Shown: one piece after another, positions 1-11,822 of the stretch | Position numbering within the stretch: position 1 is the stretch's first letter | Layout: the number at the start of each line of letters is the position of its first letter | Origin: Camillea tinctor | Lineage: Eukaryota; Ascomycota; Sordariomycetes; Xylariales; Xylariaceae | Length of the DNA stretch: 64,000 bases | NCBI GenBank assembly: GCA_022578605.1 | Contig: MU394051.1 | Coordinates: 917,664 to 981,663 of the forward strand | Reading direction: 5' to 3' | The notes under the pieces: model-generated | What the model was told of the DNA's origin: nothing | What the model saw: only the letters and a program-made list of their open reading frames with translations | Databases searched by the model: none | Made by a program: the position numbers and the translations under genes

Positions 1-54
1 CCCCGCGGCCGCCCCCCCCCCCCCCCCCCGCCCCCCCCCCCCCCCCCCCCCCCG

Positions 55-86
<32 letters not shown>
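1..86. repeat. Poly-C tract at the window start with an embedded GCGGCCGC site
   Basis: The first 86 bases are almost pure cytosine, broken only by a few G residues. One GCGGCCGC octamer (a NotI recognition sequence) lies at positions 5-12. The composition changes abruptly to ordinary sequence at about 87. This looks more like a contig end, cloning or sequencing artefact than a biological feature, although other long G/C homopolymers do occur further on in the window. Confidence 0.8.
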
Positions 87-2048
87 TTCAATATACAGAG
101 TTGCTTGATTAAGAGTCATAGAAGGCAAAGTTGTAGATGTTGGTATCAGCTTCACAGGCCATGTTATGGTAGGGGCAGGCGAGGTTACGTGTGAAATAAC
201 TTTTCAGATTGAATTAGGCGGAATAGAAACTGCCAGAGGCAAGACTATACAGAGGGAACCAGTTGTCTCACATTCACATGCATGTATATTCTGCCATCTC
301 CAACTTATATGGTATAGATAAATGCATACCCAAAGTACTATGGACTTTTAGACATAAAAGAAGAATAATCGATAGATCATTTGAATGATCTGGTCATGCT
401 CCTTCAATGTGTTAGTACTTATAGGGTACGTATATTGGGAGTTTTCCATAGCACGTAGCATATTCAAAGAAAGGGGGGGTATATAATATCAAGTCCATAG
501 CGTTATGGCTGGCACTCTTCCCATTTTTAAATAATCTTGAGGCAGATAGGTTTTCATATTTATTGTCTCAATGATAAAGTTCATATATACGCGATCTACG
601 ATGTTTTTCCATCCGCAGGAAAACCGAGGTCGACAAAAGGACCATCCACAGGCCAACCTCCCACTGACTCTTGACAATACCTGGTGTTTATGACAATGAC
701 TTTGAATTGTGCTAGGCCTCACCTGTAGGATACAAGACAAGCAGGGAGGGAGATGGCATGAGTCAAACTGTGAGCATCCAGGCAGACAAGTAAAACGGGC
801 CACTAGCTCTTCTCCTATCTTGAGCTTGTCCTTCGCTGTTTCACCTAAGCCTCATCTCAGTTTCTCATTCCGCCATCGGCACGGGAGGAGGAGGGAAATG
901 AGATGTGGCGTATTTTCTTCGTCTGAGCAAAGTCCTTGTTCTCCCCATTTCTCGGGCGTTTAACTGCCGCCAAAGGTAACTGAAACTAGTACAGACGCGA
1001 GCTCGTGCGCGTCTTAGACATCTGATAAGAAAAGAAAGTGGGAAAAGAAAAAAGATAAGTTACTCGTCCAGCTTGTCCTCTCGTCACCCCCCCTCCTTTC
1101 TCAAGGCAGACACATATTCCTCGTGGGTGGCGTGATCGGCAGTGAGGGACAAGGAGGGAAACACAGCTCGCCTCACTGGGTGGTAGTCGAAAGTGCACTG
1201 GGCTGATGCCGCCGTTCTCATCTCACGTCCAGATCTACGTGAGAGCGTCGAGTGTAGCGTCGTATACGCGTGTGTAATCGCATACTTTCCCCCCAACATT
1301 ATACCTACACACACGAATACACACCGTAATCGTCCGAGGTTTGTTCGCCCTGCTCGCCCGCCAACTCATCGCGCCTCGCCTCACCTTTCATCTTTACCCC
1401 TCAATCCCCCCACTGCTTAGCTAGCAGATGCTTAAGATATGGGGATATATCGATTGAGGGGACGTGATACGACAACGAAGAGGTATTAAATAGTAATAAG
1501 AAGGGATTTGCGGAGGGGAATTCTCTGTTTGCGGCGGGACAGTCTGGGATCCGGGGCCTAACGTGAGAAGCGGTCAACGGATGTGTTCGAGGGCGGGCGG
1601 CATCTTTTTTTTGCCTTATCCTTCTCCCCCCCTCCCGTGCTGTCTCACCGGTGTAAGGACGGGCTTCGCCTCGCCTCGAAGTCGCCACGCCAGACTCACT
1701 TACCTAAACTAACTGACCCGACCGGCCGATCAATTTCGGTATTTGACCTACACTACGGGGACTTTTTTCCTCAATGTGAGACGAGACAAAGGACAAAGAG
1801 GTCACTAGAGCCAAGGCTACACACGCAAGGGCCTCCCAACAACTGTCAACCACGTTTATAGAGCTAAACCTGTACCTACATAACTATTTTCTTATCTTTC
1901 ATTCCCTTTGTTCCTTTGTTTGCGGGAGTGGGTGTGGGTTTGTGCGCAACATGTTCCCTGGCAAACCCGTATGTGCCTCACCCAAGTTACTCTCTCGTTT
2001 GGTTTCCCAGTTATTTTGGATGATAGACATCTAGTTTAGCAAACGGGT

Positions 2049-2112
2049 TCCTTTCTTCTTCCTTTCTTTCTTCCTTTCTTCCTTCCTTTCTTCCTTCCTT
2101 TCTTCCTTCTTT
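2049..2112. repeat. CTTT/CTTC polypyrimidine microsatellite
   Basis: About 64 bases consist of alternating CTTT and CTTC units on the + strand. It is a simple-sequence repeat with no associated gene. Confidence 0.9.
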
Positions 2113-5100
2113 AGTGGGCCGAAGCGAAAAAGGAAAGGCGTATGCGGTATCTTTCGGCGCCGATAGCTATCCGGAGGAGGTGAGGCTTGATGAGATGTTC
2201 CCAACCCGATGGTGGTCATGCGACGTATACCTACATGGCACCATCACCATTTCGGCAGACTATTCCTATTGCAAACAGTAAGCGCCAGAACCCACCGGGT
2301 TGGTACTACGGCTGCGATTCGCCAGCGATGGGAGACAACGCGCGCAGGGACAGCAGGCGACCACCCAGAGGAGAGCGTGGGGTGTTGGAAGTACGTCATT
2401 TTCGCTTTTGGGAGGCGGTATCTCAGATCTATACTCTATATCCCGATGTGGGATAATGAATTTGGGGTGGGTGGTAGGGCGGACTATAACTAGTTGGTGT
2501 GGATACTGAATGAGGGAATAAAGGTGATGAAATAGAAACCAAGCTCTTTGCAAGCCTTGTCTTGTGCAAGATGCGATGAGTTGACGATTCGGCAGCTAGT
2601 TAGCCTCATCTTTTTTTTTCTCGAAGTCGTATGGCGTTCTGTTCGGTTTGGTCTTGTTATTGTTGGCGGCGGACCCAACTAACCTTAGCATGTACATTAA
2701 AGTCTGGAAATAGTATACAGGTATGGGTTATAACATGTTAGTATGGAATAGACCCTCGAAGCTGCGGGGTGGTTTCGAGGACCCACATCTATAACCTCCT
2801 AAACGATACCTAAGCTAGACACCTTCGGTCACATGCCGAGAATGGGGAAAACATCGTGAGCTGCTTCTTTTACCTCAACTTACACGTGGTGTTGGAACAA
2901 TATCGCTCGAGGATGGGTTCCAGCAAGACAAAACGGGAAACCCGGCTGACATTGTCATGCGTAGCACTCCTGCTTGTGGAGCTGTCTATATTCTTCACAC
3001 GGGCGACGATACGTTTCGCTGCATGGCGGACGCTGTGCAACTTGGAATCGCATGTTTGGCCAATACAGCAGAAGACCTCCTGATGCCGTGAACCGTCCAG
3101 CTAGTCGTTATCGAGATAACGTGACTGCTGGAAGTTTCTTCTAGTGGCCCACTACAGCGGCAGAGAACAGGGCATATGCACAACATCGTGGGTTTTTCCC
3201 TGTCGTTGCAGTCGGTGGCATAAAGCTACGAAAGTCGATGAAATGAATTGCATTGTTTAGAGAGTGGAGTTAAACCTGGCTTGGTGGCTCAGGTACATCA
3301 ACGATATATGTAGGTACGATTATCTATTCCTTGTCGCTATGTAGATACTTACCGTATTCTTTCTTTACTTACTGAACACGCAAGCAGGATAGATTGGCAA
3401 GTATGTGACCATATACTGAGTCACTTACACAGATTGCTAAAGATTTGGTTATAGTTGTGAACCTCCACCAGCGATGCGGCACCCAATGTAAGTATATATA
3501 CATTGGATTGGATCTAGTCGGTCTAGGCGGTCTAAGATCGATGGGGCATCCAATTGTATGGTTACTCAAAACCGTTTTATTGAGGGAGGTTTAATATCAT
3601 CCTTGGGAAACGGTTTGTCGGGACTGGCCGAGCGCAGAGTCTGGGCGGCTCTGTCGTTCGACCTACGGCGGCATCTTGCATGTTAAAAAAATATGATCTT
3701 TTTGAGTCGTGTATAACCTGGTCCATATTTTTGGCAGCAGGGGGGACACGAGCCACCGCGGGGTTGTATTATATGCGTTAGTACCGAGGCGTGTAAGTGG
3801 GAGGGCAACTTGAATACTGAATCCGGAATCAATTGGCTGGTCGGGGTTGAAAATGACGAAAAAAAAAAAAGATCAACTAATTTGGTTGTATAATATCAGA
3901 TAAAGTGAAGCAATTTAGCGGTACTCGATAATATTCGCCTTATCAAACTTCTCATGTTATACCTACGTCTCCGATGAGGTCAACACGAGGCTCTCATCTG
4001 CTGTCAGCCGTGCAGGTCGTGGGTTATCTCTGAGTGGTCTGACCGCTTTCCCCACGCGATCGAAAACCAGATCCCTTGTCTGGTTCTTTGTAAGGGCCAA
4101 GTCGCCAAAGATCGTCCGCATTCGCCATTGGCTGTTCTAATCTGTACGTAGGGATTAGTCGAGTTTAGCTCGACAGGGATATTAGAGGCTATCCTGCACC
4201 GGCTCTGTCTATCAGTTCACGTTTCACCAATGGTAAGTCATCTTGGTCGAGACCACCAGGAAAATCTCCTACCTGTGTTACTATCTTGGCCTTCACCGCT
4301 AGATATCTTCGCAGCACGGCGTCATCAAGGCCCTCACCCCAATTCAAACTCTGGAATGAGAGTGTTCGAGCAAGCGCCGAATCTATCACACTACATGATC
4401 CCTCAGCGTAGTGCACCGGACTGCGGACTGCGAAAGAGTTTTTTTTTTTAACCCCCTCTTCTCCTATATTATTATGCTTATGAAGGAATACGAAGCGGTG
4501 TGGAGAATTCTAAACTGTTGTATCATTCTGCCAAAGAAGACTGTATCATTTACCTGTTAGTACTGTAAGTAACCAAGCTAAATAAGATGCGTGATATGAG
4601 GCGGCGCCAACTCGGTGGGATAAGTATATGCATGTAGGTTAGGTATGTAGTGTAGGTGTTGATGGTCCCCATTCAATACAAAAGCACTCTCGTGTAAGAG
4701 ATAGAGAGAAAAAAAAAAAGGAATTGCATTGCGTAGCAAGGTGGGGGCGGGGTTCCTTTTAGAGGGGTTTCTATTTTAGCGTGGGACTACGACGTAAAAG
4801 TGCAGATGATTATCGTGGTCCGTGACTTAGACCAGAACCAGACAGCCAGAACGCATCCATCCAGCACTTACACACTTAATATATATTTCGAAACAGCCGC
4901 CGGTAGCGCCTACGTGACACAACACATCTAACCTTTTTATCTGACGTTGTTAGAAGAGAGAGGTGAGAAGGAAAAGGAGAAAAAAAAGAAAAGAGGAATA
5001 ATTCTGCATGTCTGTCTACTAGTAGGTACGCATACTAGATTTTCCATTTCATATGTATCGGGCCTCCTTAATCCATTTACACGATTAGGTAATCTCGGAC

Positions 5101-8100
5101 TCGCCTATATAATGCGGCTAAGCTGATGAAGAAAGGCCACGGAGGGCTGTGTAATTGCAACCAATTACGACTATGTTTTTGTTACAGTCCAGCTGTTGAG
5201 CTACGTAGCTGCAATCTTGTCTTGGACGAATCAGCAACATATGGAAAGTTCTACAGAGAAGGGCCAAGTTTTCGTGATAGCTGAGCAGAAGCAGCATGAA
5301 ATATCTTTCCTGAGGTTTCTGTTGCGGGGTCCAATGTCGTCACCCTCCGATGCATTTTGCCCGGCAATAGAATAAAGCCACATTTAAGACGGTCTTTCGG
5401 TGTTAAGATGATTGCCGTTTCGAGCAGTCCGGCACAGATCCGAACCAAACTTTGGGTGCACGAGCCAATAAAATAGAACGTTGACATGCAGCAGTGGCTT
5501 TTGGTGGACACTATAGGGAGGTAGTTAGGTATGTAGGTAGTACCAGTACCCCCAAAATGCTGCTGTTCCCCCTCTTTCTATCAACCCCCGTCTCCTCCCA
5601 CCTTTCCTTTTTTTTTCCTGCATGACTCTTTCAGGGTTGGGGGACAAGCTAGGAATAACCGTCTGAAATCTTGGACTAGTACTTGCATTGGCCCACCATT
5701 TTTATTTGGTGTTCTTCTTTTTTTAACCCGACTACTCGTGCTGGCATATGCTAGATGGGGTAAACTCACCCAGGGAAAATGGGATAGGTTATCTTCTTAT
5801 TACTAGTCTTTCTTTTTTGGCTATACCCAAACCTTGCGTATCGCGCAACCCCGCTCTTGAGAGGAGATGGGTACCTGCTTAAGTATTGATACATGTTTAG
5901 ACGCATTATTGGAAATGTAAATATATCTAACTTCTTCTGTACTGAAAAGCCATCCAAGGTGAAGAGACGGGAGGCGGAGGCGGAGGGGGTGTACAGCTAA
6001 GACATATTCTATGCAATTCTCTGGGCGAACGAATAGCATTGTTCCCTCATGAAAACTTCTTCTTATAGATTAAGTGATTACCATCCTTAACCACCATGGC
6101 GATGTGAGATTTCGAGGGAAATCCTCAGGAAGTGGAGCGGTGAACGGGATTGCAACCTTTCAATGTTGCTAGCTAGGATGATGGGATAGACACCTAGGTA
6201 GGAGCGGTGTGACTACCGAACGGGAGTTGGAGGGGAGGTCATCCCAGGTTGATCGTCTTGGATCAAGAATATGCTAGACTTACCTGCAAACCTGTTAACC
6301 TAGGCGCCAAGATCATCAGAATCGGGTGTGTTGATAGGCCTTGGAGAAGCACAAAGCATATGAGAAGGCGTCGGGAATACTTGGTGTTACACTTCATGCA
6401 TTAGCAACGACATCTCAACTGATTGTCGTCGTACATATGTCGAATTCCGTACATAATGGCCCTACCCCTGACAACGCTGACAACCCCCTAGATCCCCCAG
6501 GGGTCCATCAAGGAGAAAAAAAAACATGGCACATATGAAATCTCATGCGCGACAGAAGAGGGATCTGTCAATCATCCTCGGGGTTGTCCAGATCTGTCGA
6601 GTCATGTCACACCACTAACGGTAGACCGGCACCGCAGGTCTTTTACCGGACGCAAATGTGAGATTCATGTTGGGCGAACATCACTGCCACGAGAATATCG
6701 ATGGCAAAGGATATGTTGGATAGGCTTTGTTTCTAGCGCCGGTTCTATGTCGAGGTCGAAGGATGACGGACTTTTAACGGGGGCTCCGGTAGCAAATCAT
6801 GTCTCGGCGTTGCGTTGCCCCTCAGATCAATCAGCGTTTATCAACAAATCTACTGTCACTTATAACGCCCGGCGGGCAATCACTGAAGTTCTGGGGAGTG
6901 TCTGTCCTGCATATTCCGCTATCTGAAACAAAATTCGAAAGAAATAGGATGGCGATGATGATCTTGATCATAGTGGGCTGGTGGGGTTATGACGGGCGCC
7001 GCGCGCCTGGTGGTGAGATTGACGAATCAGGAAGACATTGTCCGGAAATGCGGCTTTGGCAGCAGAGCATTGGGTATATATATTTCCATCATAATTGTCC
7101 ATGCTAGGATGCGAAGAAGGTGGAGTTATGACATAATTGCCTCCTAAGTTGGCAGATGATTTAAAGGGCCCTAACTCCCCCTCCTAGATATTCCGTCTGA
7201 AAATGCAGCCTGACGATATTATCTTCGCGATGATGAAAAAAAACAAAGATCCTTCTTCGTTGCGAGGCGGTAGTTGAAGCTTGGTATTTTGCATGCAAGG
7301 CAACAAATGAGGTCACCGAGCGCCCAAGGTATAAACGTGTGACTATGACTGGCCACGATGGATGGGGAGTTATAAGTTGGGACTGGAGCGGGAACTAAGA
7401 TCAGCGAATACACAATGAGACTAACGTCGTCGCTAACGTCGACTAATAGTCACAAGTATCCTATTGAGACTATGATTGGCAAAACCGATAAGCCAGTCGC
7501 ATCGAATTCTGCTGTCGCAATCAATTATTACCGTAGAAAGTAATGAATGGACGGATTTGCAATGACTAAGGTTGTCCATCCTCAATGTTTTGCCATCTAC
7601 CCCGAATCTCGTCGTCTACATCTTCATATGATAATCCGTTGCTTTGCTACAGCATCCCGAGTTGCGCAAAGAATTGCATATAACTACGCAGCGGATCACT
7701 ACTTAAGAAACAAGTTCGAAATTCAGGGTCTATGTAGGGATGCAACGTTGAACGCACAGACATGGAGCCTGTCGGCGCATCTCCAACACTGGTGGAGCAA
7801 GACCCTATGCGAATGCCTATCTCGCCTACCACGCGAAGAACATCCCAGGTAGCCCATGTAGTGTACTAAGTATGTATATGCGTACACGCATATCAAGTCA
7901 AACCGTATTGCAAGCCATGGCAAGCCAGGTTTGCCAGGTAGATATCGGGATCCCTGGAAGCTAGTCCTCAACCAGCTTGAGACGACATCGTAGGCGCAGT
8001 ACTTTAAATGACGACGCCACAGGTCTTAACGGGAGTAAGTAATTAATAACCAGCTTACCCCCCTTAGTTACCACAGTGAAGGCATAATGGTGGCGGTTGT

Positions 8101-11100
8101 AATGTCCGATTCGGAGGCTAAAATAGACGGAAACAGGACGCAACGGCGCATGTCGCATTGACCTATTCACACCAGAAGATCTCCGCCCATCCCGGCCCCG
8201 AGAAAGAGCAGAGACGGGAGCAGTCAAAAAAGAACAGATTCTTACTACATTTCAACGGAGTACAATGAACCAGGTAAGTTATGTACCTAGATACCTACCT
8301 GACCTACACACACACACACACCATGAGTCGCAATATTCGAAGTGGTTGGCGGCTTTCGCAGCTGACGTCTAGAAGGTCACGAGTACCATGTGCCCTGGAA
8401 TGCTTCTAGCATCCGAGGGGCTTGACGAAGATCATATCTATTCCATTGGTCTCACTAGCACGAGCTAGACCCCTTGCATACCTAGCAGGTAGGTAGAGAT
8501 ATGGTGTTTTCTAGATGGCCCCTCCAGATTGTACGTCACTTGCGCGACCACAACTACCATTATGTGCCGATGGGATGATCATAGCATGGAGGAATTCTTG
8601 TTCGAGCGACCCGGAACAAAGAAACGTTGTTATAACCAAGTTGGTGGTCTGATGGCAAGTGAGTAGGTAATAACTAAAGAGCCTGGAGGGGTACTATACG
8701 TAAGAGTTAAAGACCCCGAAATTCATTATGACATGGGTTCTTTGAACATCCTTGACGTCGCAACAGGGGGCCCTGGACGCTTAGGAGGCTCGGTTCAGTT
8801 GCTGGGCACCAAACATATCGCGTCCTGGTTTTATCATTGGGTAGCAGGATTATGAGATTTTGAATGACGGGACAGGCTACCTCGACAATCCTCATTGTGT
8901 AAGGCAGGTATTCCGGCCGAGAAAAAAAAAGAGAGCGAGAGAAAGAAAGGTCGAGGGCGTCTTGACGACTCCAATCCCAAGAAGAAAAAAAAGGGGGGAG
9001 GGGAAGAAAAAAGATGGCGCGCTGTTGGTTTTGTTAGAGAGATACTTCAGATTCCTTGAGACATTGACAGACAGACAAGACAGACATACGCATATCTTTG
9101 ATGCAAAAAGGCTGCTGCAAGTGCTCCTGCAATGCAGCAGTACAGTAACAGCCATCAAGTAGGCGAGACAAGCTCGTCGTATTATTGGCTGTAGAGTGTG
9201 GCTGATCAGATCAAGTGGTGACCTATTGGCTGGTCAAGAGGTCCCTTGTCCATCTGACGCTTTGCCGCCAATCTCTTTTGTGTGTCAATGTGTGTGTACG
9301 GAGTATGTATGTAGTTGTATGTACATACATATGTGTGTGTGCTGCCTCCGGTTTTCTCTCTGTACTTGTTGTAGTAGTGTGTATCTATCTTACACCCTCA
9401 CTCATCTCATATTCGTGTCTTGCTGTGCCCGGTGTTGTTGCCCTTTTTTTTTTCTCCGAATGTTTCTTGCGCGCCTATCTTAATTTCTCCTTCGTGGATC
9501 TATGGTACAATAGATATATATCAGGCTTGAAAATTATTATTACCTAGTCGTATACTCTTGCCTGATCAGACACTATTTACCTAGGTAGTCAGCTAAACCT
9601 GGAGGTTTAGGAGGTTAATGCTGTTAGGTTAGGCACGATTGATATTAGATATCTTGACCTTGGTAGTTCTAGATCTTCATTATTATCGATGGTGTTGTTT
9701 ACCTACCTGCTACAGTGGTGTTTCGGGGGATGGATTAGGTAGCAAGTTGAGTGGGTTGAATGGATGATTGATTTATTCGATGGTGGGGACATGTTTTGGT
9801 CATGGTTTGGCCATGGTAGTAGTGGTTTAGTAGTAGTTCTTATCAGCTGAGAACATAGGTTAGGTAACTTCAAATTCCCAGGTTACCAGAAACACAAAGC
9901 CAAAACCCACTAAAAAAGGACATTATCACAAAGATACTTGGTACCAAGGTAGCTTAATAGAGCTAAGTAGTACCTAACTAACCTACTAACCTAGCAACGA
10001 TTCCAGAGGTTAGTACGGGTACCTTTTCTCTAGGTAAGGTACTTAGGGGAGAAGGGAAAAGGGAAATAAGAAGGGAAAGGGAATAAAAAAAAGAAGGCAG
10101 TAAGGTATTCATTAATTCTTTTTTTTTTTCTTTTCCTTCTTCTTCTGACTTTCTAATTCTTTTTTTATTTCTATTTTTTATTTTTTACAGTCAATAATTA
10201 CCACATTACATACTAACTAACCTAGACTTGGTACGGCGCACGCACACACAACGCACGTACTACGCACGCACGGCATATCCATCCATCCACACCCATCCCT
10301 CATCCCTCCATCTAATCCCAAATTTTTTTTCTTGTAGGATCCATACCTCTCTACTAAACCTATCGCTCGTCCGGTGCATGTGGACTCTTCTGTACCCACC
10401 ACCTTCGACCGAAAAACCCTGTCTTCTTCCCTAGCCCACACCACCATCGCGTGCTTGGCGTTTTTTGCATGTGGGCCTTTTTCTCAGCACTGGGCTTCGA
10501 ACTCTTGTCGGGCAACCCATTGATCAATTTTATTTGGTATAACTCCCTCCTCCCTCCTCTTCCACCTGTTTCTCGACTGCCTTTTTGACAGTCACCACTG
10601 ATCCTTGGGTTCAGTGTTGAAGGTTGACGTTGGAGATAGCCTCATCCCTTCGTCTTGCTTTCCTACCTTTTGTTTCCTCACACGACACTCCTTTTTTTTC
10701 TCTCCTCTCCTTCACTTACCAGAGTCCCTCCTACATTTTTGTCCTAGTGGGTGGTTTTGGGCACATACATTCCAGAGATTGACTATTTTTGATCATCTCG
10801 TAGGGCAAAAGCAAAAGAAAACCAAGGAAGGAAAAGAAAATAAAGGAAAAGAAAAAGAGAAGACAAGAAGAGAAGAGAAGAGCAGGACAATAACAAAATA
10901 AACCCAAAGAAAAAAAAAAGGTACGTCTCTATATCACCATGACCACAGCAACAATAACCACAACAGCCATGCCCCTCCAATCCTCTTTAACCATATCGAC
11001 TACACTTCATTCCCTCCCCTAGCCGTACATTTTTTATTTATTTACTTGTTTCTTGTTTTTTTTATTCTTCATCCTCCTATCTATCCATCGTCCTCCCTGC

Positions 11101-11429
11101 CTTGTCCCAACCAAACCTAGCTTTATGCTATTGTTTCTCCCCTTCCCTGCGCTGTGAATATACGTACTCTTTGACGACCTTACACTACGCTGCCTTGCTT
11201 GTTACTATGTCTTCTGCCCATCGTTTCTTGCATGTGTCATTCTCTGTCCCGTGATCGAGCGTGTGCGAGTCAAAAACAAAAGGTTGTTTACCGAAGAATG
11301 GTGTACCTATTTCTCTTTTTGTCCTGTGGCTTGCAACCATGTTGGCTGGATAAGGGCGTATATAATCATCTTGATTATTTGACAACACCGAGTCTCGATT
11401 GCGAGTCATGGGCTACCTCTGCACCCACG

Positions 11430-11474
11430 CACACACACGTACACACACGTACACACACATACACACATACACAA
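11430..11474. repeat. AC-rich microsatellite
   Basis: Imperfect CA/ACGT-interrupted dinucleotide repeat in the upstream region of the LRR gene. It probably lies in promoter or 5' untranslated sequence. Confidence 0.85.
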
Positions 11475-11543
11475 CTTTGTTCTTATCTTCTTATATTCCA
11501 TGACTATCTTGGCAGGCTCCAACATCGTATCCACCCCTTTCTA

Positions 11544-11573
11544 CCGTACCCGTACCCGTACCCGTACCCGTAG
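11544..11573. repeat. CCCGTA hexanucleotide array, about five units
   Basis: Five consecutive copies of the hexamer CCCGTA lie about 250 bases upstream of the LRR gene start codon. This is a short tandem repeat; it is not a telomere motif. Confidence 0.9.
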
Positions 11574-11822
11574 ACAGCACCATCAAAACTCTGGTCTCCA
11601 TGGTGTCGAGTTTAATCTGTAAACGCTAACACCCCCATGCTTTGGTTTTAATAGGGTTACTGCCTGCGACCAAAAAGCATTGCGAGCATTGCGCAAAATC
11701 TTCTTCAAGCTTCGAACCACTCTTCTCGAAAGGTGCTTATTGCCTTGCTTCTGGATCTTCGGATTCCCCATCGCGCTACGATCCCTCTTGCTACCCCTCT
11801 ATGTGCATCCAAATTTAAGAAA

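Larger units (their letters stand above)
87..11822. other. Long intergenic stretch with no supportable gene
   Basis: I see no convincing gene here. Open frames are short (about 110 codons or fewer), unrelated to any family I recognise and often low in complexity. The region holds a CTTT/CTTC tract (2049-2112), A-rich runs, a CA run near 8308, one TACCTAGGTA palindrome (9578-9587), a pyrimidine-rich block from about 10120 to 11200, AC-rich repeats (11430-11474) and a CCCGTA array (11544-11573). The last 1-1.5 kb probably contains promoter and 5' untranslated sequence of the LRR gene. Weak coding-like fragments near 2.9 kb and 4.1 kb are discussed separately and not called. Confidence 0.6.

Noticed and set aside
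2819..3091. 90-codon plus-strand stop-free stretch (contains VYILHTGDDTFRCMADAVQ)
   Set aside because: Looks somewhat protein-like but has no early ATG, no placed splice sites and no family I recognise; such stretches arise by chance.
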